Shown here piece after piece: positions 10,438 through 21,494 of a stretch of 60,824 nucleotides of DNA. The notes beneath the pieces were generated by a model. That model searched no databases. It was not told where the DNA came from and saw only the letters and a program-made list of their open reading frames with translations. Every line of letters begins with the position of its first letter. The stretch's first letter is position 1. Source of the stretch: Serratia nevei. Lineage in GTDB: Bacteria; Pseudomonadota; Gammaproteobacteria; Enterobacterales; Enterobacteriaceae. The position numbers and the translations under genes are program-made. The stretch is taken from assembly GCF_024160145.1 (NCBI RefSeq), contig NZ_JAMYWQ010000029.1, forward strand, positions 1 to 60,824, given 5' to 3'.

Positions 10438-10461
10438 AACCCCGGTCGGTTGACCGGGGTT
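10438..10461 (-). terminator. Terminator of groESL
   Basis: Ten-base arms (AACCCCGGTC and GACCGGGGTT) with a GGTT loop are followed on the minus strand by a run of U. It lies 28 bases past the groEL stop. Confidence 0.88.
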
Positions 10462-10488
10462 CTCAGCACACAAGCGTGTGGGGGATGA

Positions 10489-12147
<1,659 letters not shown>

Positions 12148-12179
12148 TCAACTCGTTCAGTTCAGAAGATAAAGCGCAA

Positions 12180-12473
12180 TTACGCTTCAACAATTGCCAG
12201 AATGTCGCTTTCGGACATGATCAACACTTCTTCATTGTCGATCTTCTCTGCTTTCACGCCGTAGCCGTCGTTGAAAATCACGATATCGCCAACTTTCACA
12301 TCCAGCGGTTGGATGTTGCCGCTTTCCAGCACACGCCCTTTACCCACTGCAACCACTTCGCCGCGAGTGGATTTACCCGCCGCAGAGCCAGTCAGGACGA
12401 TGCCGCCAGCAGATTTTGATTCAACTTCTTTGCGCTTGACGATAACGCGGTCATGCAATGGACGAATACTCAT
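12180..12473 (-). CDS. groES: Co-chaperonin GroES
   Basis: The 97-residue lid of the GroEL chamber. The start [14 protein letters not shown] is the family start, with GGAGAG about 8 bases upstream. The mobile loop ([14 protein letters not shown]) that contacts GroEL is intact. It is first in the groESL operon. Confidence 0.97.
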   Translation of the reverse strand: MSIRPLHDRVIVKRKEVESKSAGGIVLTGSAAGKSTRGEVVAVGKGRVLESGNIQPLDVKVGDIVIFNDGYGVKAEKIDNEEVLIMSESDILAIVEA

Positions 12474-12555
12474 TGAACGCTCTCCTGTAAGAAGGTCTCT
12501 ATCAGATTTAGGGTTGTACACCGGATGGTTGTTATTACCGGCCTCGTGGCATTTG

Positions 12556-12583
12556 AGATGGGGGCGTTCCAGTCCCCTTCAAG
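12556..12583 (-). promoter_or_regulatory. Sigma-32 heat-shock promoter of groESL
   Basis: On the minus strand CTTGAAG (-35, 12577-12583) and CCCCATCT (-10, 12556-12563) are separated by 13 bases. This is very close to the E. coli groE heat-shock promoter. It lies about 85 bases before the groES start. Confidence 0.88.
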
Positions 12584-12638
12584 GGGGCCAACGAAAAAAA
12601 TTTCGCATTTTTGGTCGCGCGGGTGTTACAGAGATGAA

Positions 12639-12660
12639 AAACGCGGCCTGAGCCGCGTTT
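12639..12660 (-). terminator. Terminator of fxsA
   Basis: A 9-base GC-rich stem (AAACGCGGC and GCCGCGTTT) with a CTGA loop lies 2 bases past the fxsA stop on the minus strand, with an A/U-rich flank. Confidence 0.7.
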
Positions 12661-12662
12661 GC

Positions 12663-13151
12663 TTAACGATCGTGAGGCTTGCGTTCCTCGTCCGGGCGGT
12701 GTTCCAGCACCGGGCGTTCGTCGTCCTTGCGCTGGAATTCGCCGTCGAAGGTGTTGCCGTTGGCGGCGGCGTCGCCCGTCCAACCGCCAGGGCGATAAAC
12801 CGACAGATGCGGCATCAGCTTGAGCGTCAACGATTTTTGCACCGGCGGCAGCAGCAGCAGCAGGCCGAGGAAGTCGGTGAAGAAGCCCGGAACCAGCAGC
12901 AGGAAGCCCGCCAGCACCAGCGAAACGCTTTTCACCATTTCCGCCGCCGGGCTTTCGCCGGCCGCCAGTTTTTGCTGCATCTGCACGAAGGTTTTCATGC
13001 CCTGATTGCGCACCAGCGAAATGCCGACGCAGGAGCTGAACACCACCAGCAGCAGGGTGACAGCCACGCCGAGCACGGCGGCGACTTTGATAAAGATGGA
13101 TATTTCTATGTAAGCCAGCAGAAATATCAGCAGTAGCGGTAACCAGCGCAC
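12663..13151 (-). CDS. fxsA: Membrane protein FxsA
   Basis: A 162-residue inner-membrane protein with hydrophobic helices in its first 110 residues and a polar C-terminal tail. The MRWLPLLLIFLLAYIEISIF start and the GFLLLVPGFFTDFLGLLLLLPP core identify FxsA. In E. coli its overproduction relieves exclusion of phage T7 by the F plasmid; its normal role is unknown. It lies between groES and aspA as in E. coli. Confidence 0.92.
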   Translation of the reverse strand: MRWLPLLLIFLLAYIEISIFIKVAAVLGVAVTLLLVVFSSCVGISLVRNQGMKTFVQMQQKLAAGESPAAEMVKSVSLVLAGFLLLVPGFFTDFLGLLLLLPPVQKSLTLKLMPHLSVYRPGGWTGDAAANGNTFDGEFQRKDDERPVLEHRPDEERKPHDR

Positions 13152-13520
13152 CTGGTTCTCCTATCGGTAGGTAAAGCGCGGCCGCCACGGGGCGACGGCG
13201 CGAAAAAAGAGGCCGTAAACGGCCGACACCATTACAATGAGGGCATCACCCCACCATTTCAACCGAGAGCCGGTTTTTATTGCTAAAGTTCACAAACGTG
13301 AAAGAGGTCACAGAACCGGAAAAGGGCATATCCTTAAACACCATAAGGTGATCTGGATTCAGTCATTTCTTACCAACCAGCATATGATCTGGGCAGCAAC
13401 GGGCGATTTGGTTAATCGTTTCACGCCCCAAGCCTTCGGCAATATTAATTTAGGCTGTGCCCTTACTAGCCTTGACCTGACAAATTATTAATTCGGCAGC
13501 AACACATAGAGAAGGTTCTC
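13152..13520. other. fxsA-aspA intergenic region
   Basis: This 369-base divergent gap holds the promoter regions of fxsA and aspA. Apart from the CRP-like site at 13297-13312 I see no conserved element. An open frame at 13237-13491 has no similarity I recognise and is probably not a gene. Confidence 0.6.
13297..13312 (+). promoter_or_regulatory. CRP-like site upstream of aspA
   Basis: CGTGAAAGAGGTCACA matches the CRP consensus TGTGA-N6-TCACA at 9 of 10 positions. It lies about 210 bases upstream of aspA. E. coli aspA is CRP-activated, so the call fits, but the promoter hexamers were not resolved. Confidence 0.55.
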
Positions 13521-14957
13521 ATGTCAAACAACATTCGTATCGAAGAAGACCTGTTAGGCACACGTGAAGTCCCCGCAGACGCTTACTACGGAGTTCACAC
13601 TCTGCGTGCGATTGAAAACTTCTACATCAGCAACAGCAAAATCAGCGATGTCCCCGAGTTCGTTCGCGGCATGGTGATGGTGAAAAAGGCCGCAGCGATG
13701 GCCAACAAAGAACTCAAAACCATCCCGCGCAAAATCGCCGACGTGATCATCCAGGCCTGCGACGAGGTGCTGGATAAAGGCAAATGCATGGATCAGTTCC
13801 CGGTGGACGTGTTCCAGGGCGGCGCAGGCACCTCGCTGAACATGAACACCAACGAAGTGCTGGCGAACATCGGCCTGGAGCTGATGGGCCACCAAAAAGG
13901 CGAATACCAGTACCTGAACCCGAACGATCACCTCAATAAGTGCCAGTCCACCAACGACGCCTACCCGACCGGGTTCCGCATCGCGGTGTACGCCTCCAAC
14001 CAGAAACTGATCGACGCCATCAACCAGCTGCGCGAAGGCTTCGACCGCAAGGCGAAAGAGTTCGAAACCATCCTGAAAATGGGCCGCACCCAGCTGCAGG
14101 ACGCGGTGCCGATGACCCTCGGCCAGGAGTTCCACGCCTTCAGCGTGCTGCTGAACGAAGAGACCCGCAACCTGCACCGCACCGCGGAGCTGCTGCTGGA
14201 AGTGAACCTGGGCGCCACCGCGATCGGCACCGCGCTCAACACCCCGGAAGGCTACCAGCCGCTGGCGGTGCAAAAACTGGCGGAAGTCAGCGGGCTGCCG
14301 GTGGTGCCGGCGGAAGACCTGATCGAGGCCACCTCCGACTGCGGCGCCTACGTGATGGTGCACAGCGCGCTTAAACGCCTGGCGGTGAAACTGTCCAAAA
14401 TCTGCAACGACCTGCGCCTGCTCTCCTCCGGCCCGCGCGCCGGCCTGAACGAAATCAACCTGCCTGAGCTGCAGGCGGGATCGTCCATCATGCCGGCCAA
14501 AGTGAACCCGGTGGTGCCGGAAGTGGTCAATCAGGTGTGTTTCAAGGTGATTGGCAACGACACTTGCGTTACCATGGCGGCCGAAGCGGGCCAGCTGCAG
14601 CTGAACGTGATGGAGCCGGTGATCGGCCAGGCGATGTTCGAGTCGATCCACATCCTGACCAACGCCTGCTACAACCTGCTGGAAAAATGCATTAACGGCA
14701 TCACCGCGAATAAAGAAGTCTGCGAACACTACGTCTTCAACTCGATCGGTATCGTCACCTATCTGAACCCGTTCATCGGCCACCATAACGGTGACATCGT
14801 CGGGAAGATCTGTGCCGAAACCGGCAAGAGCGTGCGTGAAGTGGTGCTGGAACGCGGCCTGCTGACCGAAGCCGAGCTGGATGACATCTTCTCCGTGGAG
14901 AACCTGATGCACCCGGCCTATAAAGCCAAACGCTATACGGATGAAAATGAACAATAA
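13521..14957 (+). CDS. aspA: Aspartate ammonia-lyase AspA
   Basis: This 478-residue enzyme of the fumarase/aspartase superfamily converts L-aspartate to fumarate and ammonia. The family signature [11 protein letters not shown] is present near residue 320. Fumarate made here can feed the fumarate reductase at 1532-4835, and the adjacent DcuA exchanges aspartate, fumarate and succinate. A terminator separates it from dcuA. Confidence 0.97.
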   Translation: MSNNIRIEEDLLGTREVPADAYYGVHTLRAIENFYISNSKISDVPEFVRGMVMVKKAAAMANKELKTIPRKIADVIIQACDEVLDKGKCMDQFPVDVFQGGAGTSLNMNTNEVLANIGLELMGHQKGEYQYLNPNDHLNKCQSTNDAYPTGFRIAVYASNQKLIDAINQLREGFDRKAKEFETILKMGRTQLQDAVPMTLGQEFHAFSVLLNEETRNLHRTAELLLEVNLGATAIGTALNTPEGYQPLAVQKLAEVSGLPVVPAEDLIEATSDCGAYVMVHSALKRLAVKLSKICNDLRLLSSGPRAGLNEINLPELQAGSSIMPAKVNPVVPEVVNQVCFKVIGNDTCVTMAAEAGQLQLNVMEPVIGQAMFESIHILTNACYNLLEKCINGITANKEVCEHYVFNSIGIVTYLNPFIGHHNGDIVGKICAETGKSVREVVLERGLLTEAELDDIFSVENLMHPAYKAKRYTDENEQ

Positions 14958-14978
14958 CAGACCTACCCGGTAGCCCTG

Positions 14979-15015
14979 AAAGGCACGCTAAATCCTCTGG
15001 ATAGCGTGCCTTTTT
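14979..15015 (+). terminator. Terminator of aspA
   Basis: A 12-base stem (AAAGGCACGCTA pairing with TAGCGTGCCTTT) is followed by further T residues, beginning 22 bases past the aspA stop. Confidence 0.85.
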
Positions 15016-15058
15016 ACTTTCCGGCGCCCACAAAATTTTAACGTTTTATTTTCAATTT

Positions 15059-15184
15059 ACACCCTAAATCATTGGGACTGCATCAAGGCGGCAAGAGCGC
15101 AAGTCCCCAGGAGCTTACTCAAGTAAGTGACTGGGGTGCGTGCTCGCAGCCAACACCGATGCAGTTTCAAAGATGACGGGAAAT
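15059..15184. repeat. Short dispersed repeat with terminal inverted repeats (copy 1)
   Basis: Imperfect inverted ends (ACCCTAAATCATTGGGACTGCATC against GATGCAG..CAAAGATGACGGG) surround a core hairpin. The core CCCCAGGAGCTTACTC / AAGTAAGTGACTGGGG also occurs in copy 2 at 18633-18836. The element lies in the gap before dcuA and could be transcribed as part of its leader. No coding potential. Confidence 0.75.
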
Positions 15185-15206
15185 CTCATTTTAAGGAGTA
15201 AACACT

Positions 15207-16508
15207 ATGCTAGCCTTGGAATTGGTTATCGTTCTGCTGGCCATCTTTTTAGGGGCCAGGTTGGGCGGTATCGGTATCGGGTTCGCGGGGGGATTGGGCG
15301 TTCTGGTCCTGGCGCTGATCGGCGTCAAGCCGGGCAGCATTCCCTTCGACGTGATTTCCATCATCATGGCGGTGATCGCGGCGATCTCCGCGATGCAGGT
15401 CGCCGGGGGGATGGACTATCTGGTGCAGCAGACCGAAAAGCTGCTGCGCAAGAACCCCAAGCACATCACCATTCTCGCCCCTATCGTCACCTACTTCCTG
15501 ACCATCTTCGCCGGCACCGGCAACATCTCACTCTCGGCGCTGCCGGTGATCGCCGAAGTGGCGAAAGAACAGGGCATCAAGCCTTGCCGGCCGCTGTCGA
15601 CCGCCGTGGTGTCCGCCCAGATCGCCATCACCGCCTCGCCGATCTCCGCCGCGGTGGTGTACATGTCTTCGGTGATGGAAGGCCACGGCGTCAGCTACCT
15701 GCACCTGCTGATGGTGGTGCTCCCGTCCACCTTCTGCGCCGTGCTGGTGATGTCGCTGCTGGTGACCTGGCTGTTCGATTCCAAACTGTCTAACGACCCG
15801 GTGTACCTGAAACGCCTGGAGGAAGGCCTGATCACCCTGCGCGGCAACAACGCGCTGGAGATCAAACCGCGCGCCAAAGCCTCGGTGCTGCTGTTCCTGC
15901 TGGGCGTGCTGTGCGTGGTGGCCTACGCCATCATCAACAGCCCAGGCCTGGGCCTGGTGGCCAAGCCGCTGATGAACACCACCAACGCCATCCTGATCAT
16001 CATGTTGAGCGTCGCCACGCTGACCACCCTGCTGTGCCGCGTCGACACCGACATGGTGCTGAACTCCAGCACCTTCAAAGCCGGCATGAGCGCCTGTATC
16101 TGTATCCTCGGCGTCGCCTGGCTGGGCGATACCTTCGTGCAGGCCAACATCGACTGGATCAAAGAGACGGCCGGCAGCGTCATTCAGGCGCACCCGTGGC
16201 TGCTGGCGGTGATCTTCTTCTTCTGCTCGGCGCTGCTGTACTCGCAGGCCGCCACCGCCAAGGCGCTGATGCCGATGGCGCTGGCGCTGAACGTATCGCC
16301 GCTGACCGCCGTCGCCTCCTTCGCCGCCGTCTCCGGCCTGTTCATCCTGCCGACCTACCCGACGCTGGTCGCCGCGGTGCAGATGGACGATACCGGCACC
16401 ACGCGCATCGGCCGTTTCGTGTTCAACCATCCGTTCTTCATTCCCGGCACCATGGGCGTGATCTTCGCCGTGGTATTCGGCTTCCTGCTCGGCAGCATCA
16501 TGCTGTAA
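15207..16508 (+). CDS. dcuA: Anaerobic C4-dicarboxylate transporter DcuA
   Basis: A 433-residue polytopic inner-membrane transporter of the Dcu family. It carries aspartate, fumarate, malate and succinate, and exchanges fumarate or aspartate for succinate during fumarate respiration. The N-terminal MLALELVIVLLAIFLGARLGGIGIG is characteristic. A good ribosome site (AAGGAGT) precedes the ATG. It follows aspA, as in E. coli. Confidence 0.95.
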   Translation: MLALELVIVLLAIFLGARLGGIGIGFAGGLGVLVLALIGVKPGSIPFDVISIIMAVIAAISAMQVAGGMDYLVQQTEKLLRKNPKHITILAPIVTYFLTIFAGTGNISLSALPVIAEVAKEQGIKPCRPLSTAVVSAQIAITASPISAAVVYMSSVMEGHGVSYLHLLMVVLPSTFCAVLVMSLLVTWLFDSKLSNDPVYLKRLEEGLITLRGNNALEIKPRAKASVLLFLLGVLCVVAYAIINSPGLGLVAKPLMNTTNAILIIMLSVATLTTLLCRVDTDMVLNSSTFKAGMSACICILGVAWLGDTFVQANIDWIKETAGSVIQAHPWLLAVIFFFCSALLYSQAATAKALMPMALALNVSPLTAVASFAAVSGLFILPTYPTLVAAVQMDDTGTTRIGRFVFNHPFFIPGTMGVIFAVVFGFLLGSIML

Positions 16509-16515
16509 CGCTTCG

Positions 16516-16539
16516 ACCGGGGCTGCGGCCCCGGTTTTC
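16516..16539 (+). terminator. Terminator of dcuA
   Basis: A GC-rich stem (ACCGGGGC / GGCCCCGGT) followed by TTTTCC lies 8 bases past the dcuA stop. Confidence 0.75.
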
Positions 16540-16617
16540 CTTCTGGCGATAAACTCACCTTCTAGCCAATCCGCCTTCAGGGTATAGTGCCCATTCGAAC
16601 CGATGAGAGGGCTGAAG

Positions 16618-16941
16618 ATGTCTGATTGCGAAGCTGTCGTCATACTCTGTACCGCACCCGATGAGGCCAGCGCCCAGGAACTGGCGGCGCGGGTCCTGGG
16701 CGATAAGCTGGCGGCCTGCGCCACGCTGCTGCCCGGCGCTACCTCGCTGTATTACTGGGAAGGGAAACTGGAACAGGAATACGAAGTGCAGATGCTGTTC
16801 AAAAGCGATTGCCGCCGTCAGCAGGCCCTGCTCGACACCCTGAAACAACATCACCCTTACCAGACGCCTGAGCTGCTGGTGCTGCCGGTGATGGCCGGAG
16901 ATAAAGACTACCTGTCATGGATCAACGCTTCCTTAAACTGA
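16618..16941 (+). CDS. cutA: Divalent-cation tolerance protein CutA
   Basis: A small trimeric protein of 107 residues, associated in E. coli with copper tolerance. The core [19 protein letters not shown] and [14 protein letters not shown] are nearly invariant in the family. I chose the ATG at 16618 ([11 protein letters not shown]); an in-frame ATG 15 bases upstream is possible. The last 25 bases overlap the dsbD start, indicating coupled translation. Confidence 0.93.
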   Translation: MSDCEAVVILCTAPDEASAQELAARVLGDKLAACATLLPGATSLYYWEGKLEQEYEVQMLFKSDCRRQQALLDTLKQHHPYQTPELLVLPVMAGDKDYLSWINASLN

Positions 16942-18632
16942 TTTTGCTGCTGTGCAGCCTGTGCTTCCTGCCGCAGGCAGCGCAGGCTTCGCTGTTCGCG
17001 CCGCAGGGCGGCAGCCAGTTCGTGCCCGTCGATCGGGCCTTCGCCTTCGATTTCAAACAGCAAGGCAGCCAGGTAACGCTGAACTGGCAGATCCGCCCCG
17101 GCTACTACCTGTATCGCCAGCAGATCAAACTGGTGCCGCAGCAGGCGACGCTCGGCGCCTTTACCCTGCCCGCAGGGTTGAGCCACAAGGACGAGTTCTT
17201 CGGCGAAGTGGCGATTTTCAAACAGCAGCTGAATCTGCAGGTGCCGCTGCAACAGGCGGCAGCCAGCGCCAGCCTCAGCGTCACCTATCAGGGCTGCGCC
17301 GAGGCCGGCTTCTGCTATCCGCCGGAAACCCGGATCATCCCGCTGGATGCCGTCAGCGCCGGCGCGGCCGCCCCGCTCCCGGCCTCTACACCGGCTAAAG
17401 TGCCCGCCGCACCGGCCAGCCTGCCGTTCTCGCCGCTGTGGGCGCTGCTGATCGGTATCGGCATCGCCTTCACCCCGTGCGTGCTGCCGATGTACCCGCT
17501 GATCTCCGGCATCATCCTCGGCCGCGACCGGCCGCAAAGCAGCGGCCGCATTCTGGCGCTGGCGGTGGTTTACGTGCAGGGCATGGCGCTCACCTACACC
17601 CTGCTGGGGCTGGTGGTGGCCGCCGCCGGCCTGCAGTTCCAGGCGGCGCTGCAGCACCCTTACGTGCTGATCGGCCTGTCGGTGCTGTTTATCGCGCTGG
17701 CGCTGTCGATGCTCGGCCTCTATTCCCTGCAGTTGCCTTCGGCGCTGCAAACCCGGCTGGCGAACTGGAGCAACACCCAGCGCGGCGGCTCGCTGACCGG
17801 CGTGTTCCTGATGGGTGCCCTGGCCGGGCTGATTTGCTCGCCCTGCACCACCGCGCCGCTCAGCGCCATCCTGCTGTATATCGCCCAGAGCGGTAACCTG
17901 TGGGCCGGCGGCGGCACGCTGTACCTGTACGCGCTGGGGATGGGCATTCCGCTGGTGATCGTCACCCTGTTCGGCAACCGCCTGCTGCCGCGCAGCGGCC
18001 CGTGGATGCAGTACGTGAAAGAGGCCTTCGGCTTCGTCATTCTGGCGCTGCCGGTGTTCCTGCTGGAGCGGGTGATCGGCGATCTGTGGGGCCTGCGCCT
18101 GTGGAGCCTGCTCGGCCTGGCGTTCTTCGGTTGGGCCTTCGCCCTGAGCCTGAGAAGCGCGCGCGGCTGGGCACGCGCCCTGCAACTGCTGCTGCTGGCG
18201 GCGGCGGTGATCGCCGCGCGGCCGCTGCAGGACTGGGCCTTCGGTGCCGACCAGGCGCAGTTGGCGGCTCAGCCGCACCTGACTTTTACCCGCATCAACA
18301 ACGTCGAACAGCTCGATCGGGCACTGCAACAGGCGCGCGGCAAGCCGGTGATGCTGGATCTGTACGCCGACTGGTGCGTGGCCTGTAAAGAGTTCGAGAA
18401 ATACACCTTCAGCGATGCGGCGGTGCAGGCGAGCCTGGCCAACGCGGTGCTGCTGCAGGCGGACGTCACCGCCAACGGCGCGGAACAGGCGGCGCTGCTG
18501 AAGCACCTGCAGGTGCTGGGATTGCCGACGATCCTGTTCTTCGATCCGGCGGGCCAGGAGCTGACGGCCCAGCGGGTCACCGGTTTTATGAAGGCGGAAG
18601 CCTTCAACGCGCATTTGCAGAAAGTGATGTGA
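16917..18632 (+). CDS. dsbD: Thiol:disulfide interchange protein DsbD
   Basis: DsbD carries reducing power from cytoplasmic thioredoxin across the inner membrane to DsbC, DsbG and CcmG. Of 571 residues, a signal peptide ends near QAAQA. The N-terminal immunoglobulin-like domain has its cysteine pair in CAEAGFC. The eight-helix membrane domain carries cysteines in FTPCVLP and ICSPCTTAP. The C-terminal thioredoxin domain has the active site WCVACK. All three cysteine pairs are intact. It overlaps cutA, as in E. coli. Repeat copy 2 begins immediately after its stop codon. Confidence 0.96.
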   Translation: MDQRFLKLILLLCSLCFLPQAAQASLFAPQGGSQFVPVDRAFAFDFKQQGSQVTLNWQIRPGYYLYRQQIKLVPQQATLGAFTLPAGLSHKDEFFGEVAIFKQQLNLQVPLQQAAASASLSVTYQGCAEAGFCYPPETRIIPLDAVSAGAAAPLPASTPAKVPAAPASLPFSPLWALLIGIGIAFTPCVLPMYPLISGIILGRDRPQSSGRILALAVVYVQGMALTYTLLGLVVAAAGLQFQAALQHPYVLIGLSVLFIALALSMLGLYSLQLPSALQTRLANWSNTQRGGSLTGVFLMGALAGLICSPCTTAPLSAILLYIAQSGNLWAGGGTLYLYALGMGIPLVIVTLFGNRLLPRSGPWMQYVKEAFGFVILALPVFLLERVIGDLWGLRLWSLLGLAFFGWAFALSLRSARGWARALQLLLLAAAVIAARPLQDWAFGADQAQLAAQPHLTFTRINNVEQLDRALQQARGKPVMLDLYADWCVACKEFEKYTFSDAAVQASLANAVLLQADVTANGAEQAALLKHLQVLGLPTILFFDPAGQELTAQRVTGFMKAEAFNAHLQKVM

Positions 18633-18836
18633 TATACCCTATAGCTTTCGAGTTGCAGCTAGGCGGCAAGCACAGGAGTCCCCAGGAGCTTACTAAAGTA
18701 AGTGACTGGGGTGACAAATCTGCCGGGAGCAGATTTGAACACTGCCTACAGTGGCCCCGCAAGGGGTGAGGCCCATGGAGGGGCCGAATAACGGTGAGCA
18801 GCCAACAACGCTGCGGCTCGAAAGATGACGGGTATA
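18633..18836. repeat. Short dispersed repeat with terminal inverted repeats (copy 2, long form)
   Basis: The ends are inverted copies of each other (TATACCCTATAGCTTTCGAG and CTCGAAAGATGACGGGTATA). The core hairpin is shared with copy 1. This copy has about 80 additional bases that form a series of small stems: CAAATCTG/CAGATTTG, CCCCGCAAGGGG and GGCCCATGGAGGGGCC. It directly abuts the dsbD stop and ends 43 bases before the next gene, so its transcript would be strongly folded. Confidence 0.8.
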
Positions 18837-18879
18837 ATAAATAACACTGAGGTTCTGAACTGAAGAGGAGGAAGCACAA

Positions 18880-19455
18880 GTGCAACGTGAACACGTCCTT
18901 GATACCGCGCTGGGCCTGTTGGAACAACAGGGCCTGGCGACCGCCACATTAGAGATGCTGGCGGAAAAACTCGACGTTCAGCCCGGCGATCTCAAACGGT
19001 TCTGGCCTGATCGCGAGGCGTTGCTGTACGACTGCCTGCGCTACCATGGCCAACAGATCGACACCTGGCGCCGCCAGCTGCTGCTGGACGAGCATCTCAG
19101 CCCACAGCAAAAGCTGCTGGCGCGCTATGACGTATTGGCGGAATACGTGCAGCAAGACCGCTACCCCGGCTGCCTGTTCATCGCCGCCTGCAGCTTCTTC
19201 CCGGAAACGGATCACCCGATCCACCAGCTGGCGGAGCAGCAAAAGCTGACCTCGCTGGAGCTGACCCGCGAACTGCTGCGCGACATGGACGCCGACGACG
19301 CCGACATGGTGGCACAGCAGATGGAGCTGATTCAGGAAGGCTGCCTGAGCAAACTGCTGGTAAAACGCCAGCTCCAAGACGTATCGGTCGCTAAACGGCT
19401 GGCGGAAGACATTTTGCAGGTGGCACAGTGCCGCCGCAACGGGGCGCTGAGCTGA
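18880..19455 (+). CDS. TetR-family transcriptional regulator (YjdC-like)
   Basis: A 191-residue protein with an N-terminal helix-turn-helix (residues about 20-55, [14 protein letters not shown]...LLYDCLRYH) and a helical ligand domain. The position after cutA-dsbD matches E. coli yjdC, an uncharacterised TetR regulator. The start is GTG at 18880 with AGGAGG 8 bases upstream. Ligand and targets are unknown. Confidence 0.85.
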   Translation: MQREHVLDTALGLLEQQGLATATLEMLAEKLDVQPGDLKRFWPDREALLYDCLRYHGQQIDTWRRQLLLDEHLSPQQKLLARYDVLAEYVQQDRYPGCLFIAACSFFPETDHPIHQLAEQQKLTSLELTRELLRDMDADDADMVAQQMELIQEGCLSKLLVKRQLQDVSVAKRLAEDILQVAQCRRNGALS

Positions 19456-19576
19456 GCGCGCTGCGCTTGCGGCACCGCCAACCCAAGGCGATAGCCTGAA
19501 CAAGCGCATTTTTTGCGCCCCTTGCCTGAAAAGCCAGCAACCGGAGGCGTTTTAACGTCTTTCATGCATAAAGCCG

Positions 19577-19605
19577 TTGACGGCTATCGGCCAATACGGT
19601 TTAAT
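19577..19605 (+). promoter_or_regulatory. Promoter of tRNA-Phe
   Basis: TTGACG (19577-19582) and TTTAAT (19600-19605) are separated by 17 bases. A GC-rich discriminator follows, and the tRNA starts 10 bases later. This is typical of stable-RNA promoters. Confidence 0.65.
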
Positions 19606-19615
19606 GCTGCCCGTT

Positions 19616-19691
19616 GCCCGGATAGCTCAGTCGGTAGAGCAGGGGATTGAAAATCCCCGTGTCCTTGGTTCGATTCCGAGTCCGGGCACCA
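19616..19691 (+). tRNA. tRNA-Phe (GAA)
   Basis: The 76-base gene has an encoded CCA end, an acceptor stem GCCCGGA/TCCGGGC, anticodon GAA within TTGAAAA, and a TTCGATT T-loop. It matches the enterobacterial tRNA-Phe sequence. It is the likely insertion site of the island to its right, as a P4-type integrase remnant begins 195 bases downstream. Confidence 0.98.
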
Positions 19692-19886
19692 AATTCATAT
19701 CAACGGACCTCCACGGAGGTCCGTTTTTGCATTCTAAGCCCGCAAAAATCAACACATCCGCAATACCTTAACTCCACCCAACTCAATCAATTTCAACCCG
19801 CATCAAGTCCCTTGCGAGGGTACAACTGAGGGTATAGTCTGATTCGATAAAATTTGTTCCCCTTTTACTAGCAGGAGATACCGCCA

Positions 19887-20545
19887 ATGGCGCTCACTGA
19901 CGCTAAAATCCGTGCAGCTAAACCGGACGAAAAACCGTATAAATTTGCGACAGTGGCAACATGTTTTTGCTCGTTCACCCTAACGGCTCGCGCTACTGGC
20001 GACTCCGTTATCGATTTCTGGGCAAAGAGAAAACGCTCGCTCTGGGTGTCTATCCTGAAGTCTCGTTATCAGAAGCCAGGGAAAAGCGCGATACAGCAAG
20101 GAAGCAGATAGCTGAAGGAATTGACCCCTGCGAACAGAAGCGGATCAAAAAGTCTGTTCCCGAAACAGCTCAGACATTTGAAGGCATCACAAGACAGTGG
20201 CATAAGAGCAACAAAAAATGGTCAGTCTCACATAGTGAGAAGATACTGAAAAGCCTCGAAACTCATGTGTTTCCCTTTATCGGCTCACGTGACATTACCC
20301 CCTCCGGACTCCCGATTTACTTCTCCCCGTCAAAGCTGCCGAAGCCAAAGAGATATACGAGATCGCAGCCCGTCTTCAGCAACGTATCACTGCAATTATG
20401 CGCTATGCTGCCCAGTCAGGCATTATCAGCTATAACCCTGCCGTGGATATGGCTGGCGCTTTAACGACGGTGAAACGCCAGCATCGCCCTGCCCTCGCCT
20501 TAAATCGCATTTCTGAGCTACTTGAACGACTGGATGCCTACAGAG
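19887..20545 (+). pseudogene. Broken P4-type tyrosine integrase
   Basis: The N-terminus MALTDAKIRAAKPDEKPYKF is that of a P4-like phage or island integrase. One base is lost near 19949 (KPYKF then shifts to MFLLVHPNGSRYWRLRYRF in the next frame). A second shift occurs near 20300, after HVFPFIGSRDIT, with the family sequence resuming at MRYAAQSGIISYNPAVDMAG. The gene stops resembling an integrase after LLERLDAYRG, so the catalytic C-terminal half (R...HxxR...Y) is gone. It cannot be active. Confidence 0.88.
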
Positions 20546-20950
20546 GCCCGACTGGCGACTCTCAGCCAGACGCGGGATTTTCGGTATTACGTGGGGGTGG
20601 TGTATATGCATCTGGAAACGTATCTGACCGCTGCGTCGTACATGTTGCTGGTGTTTCTGGTACGAACAGTGGTGCTGTGTTTAAGCCTGCCGCTTTTTGC
20701 GATGGCCACGTTTGTTGGCCTGGTCAATGGGTTAGTGCGGCGTGATGTGCGCCGCTTTGGTGCGGGACGTGAATCGGGCTTTATCTATCACCGCGCCAAG
20801 GCCAGCCTGATACCGCTTATCATGCTGCCCTGGATGCTTTATCTGGTGCAGCCGTTCAGTATCAGCCCACTCTTTGTGCTCTTGCCCTGTGCACTGCTAC
20901 TAAGTATCGCGGTGAATATTACAGCGGGAAGTTTTAAAAAATATCTTTAA
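20546..20950 (+). pseudogene. C-terminal part of an ICE membrane protein (TIGR03747/DUF4400-like)
   Basis: Starting near RDFRYYVGVVYMHLETYL the reading frame resembles the C-terminal 130 residues or so of the integrating-conjugative-element membrane protein family. Hydrophobic helices, the charged RRFGAGRESGFIYHRAK loop and an NITAGSFKKYL end are visible. The N-terminal part is missing and it is joined directly to the integrase fragment, suggesting a deletion between two island genes. Non-functional remnant. Confidence 0.75.
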
Positions 20951-20999
20951 TTATCAATAGAAATTATTACCCCTCCTCGGGTTCTTCATATAAGCATGA

Positions 21000-21257
21000 C
21001 TACAATTTACTGTCTGTCACAGAGTTCAAGATTGTTTCCTGCGACAGGCATTTTGCAAAAAAATCAATAAAGATGCTCAGCTTTGGTGGTAAATGCCGGA
21101 TTGGCGGATTGAGTGCCCAGAGATCTTCACAATAATTGGTTTTAAACAGCCAATCCGGCAGCACCTGAACCAGCCTCTCCAGCCCCAGAGCATACTTTGT
21201 GGTGAAATAAGGCAGCCTGCCAATATGCTGTAATACAGCATCAAACCACGTCTCTGT
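21000..21257 (-). pseudogene. C-terminal fragment of a LysR-family regulator
   Basis: On the minus strand an open frame of about 85 codons ends at TAG (21000-21002). It reads ...GLERLVQVLPDWLF...NPPIRHLPPKLSIFIDFFAK, the usual end of the LysR substrate-binding domain. It has no start and no DNA-binding domain. It is another decayed gene in the island and probably not expressed. Confidence 0.75.
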
Positions 21258-21494
21258 ATTTTCTAATTATTATTTTTAATAAAAATCAAAGCATTCATTT
21301 ATTTTATCAATGCTTAGTTATCGGAATGAATACAACTTGTAATTGTTTTGTGAAAAAGATCGCAATTAAGCAACTTAATACTAAACTTTTTTATTCTCTT
21401 ATCATAAATAAAAAGAGGCGACAGGATTTGACTTCCTGAAGGTTTTGCCTGAATTAAACTGTTATTCATAAAATTTATCAAACGAGGATTTATT
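21258..21494 (+). promoter_or_regulatory. AT-rich leader and promoter region of the peptide gene cluster
   Basis: These 237 bases are very AT-rich. A CRP-like sequence TGTGAAAAAGATCGCA (21349-21364) matches the consensus at 9 of 10 positions. A TTGACT hexamer lies near 21428, but I could not pair it convincingly with a -10. GAGG at 21483-21486 is the ribosome site for the small peptide gene. No other gene seen. Confidence 0.45.

Noticed and set aside
13237..13491. An 84-codon open frame between fxsA and aspA.
   Set aside because: No recognisable sequence and it runs across the CRP-like site and promoter region.
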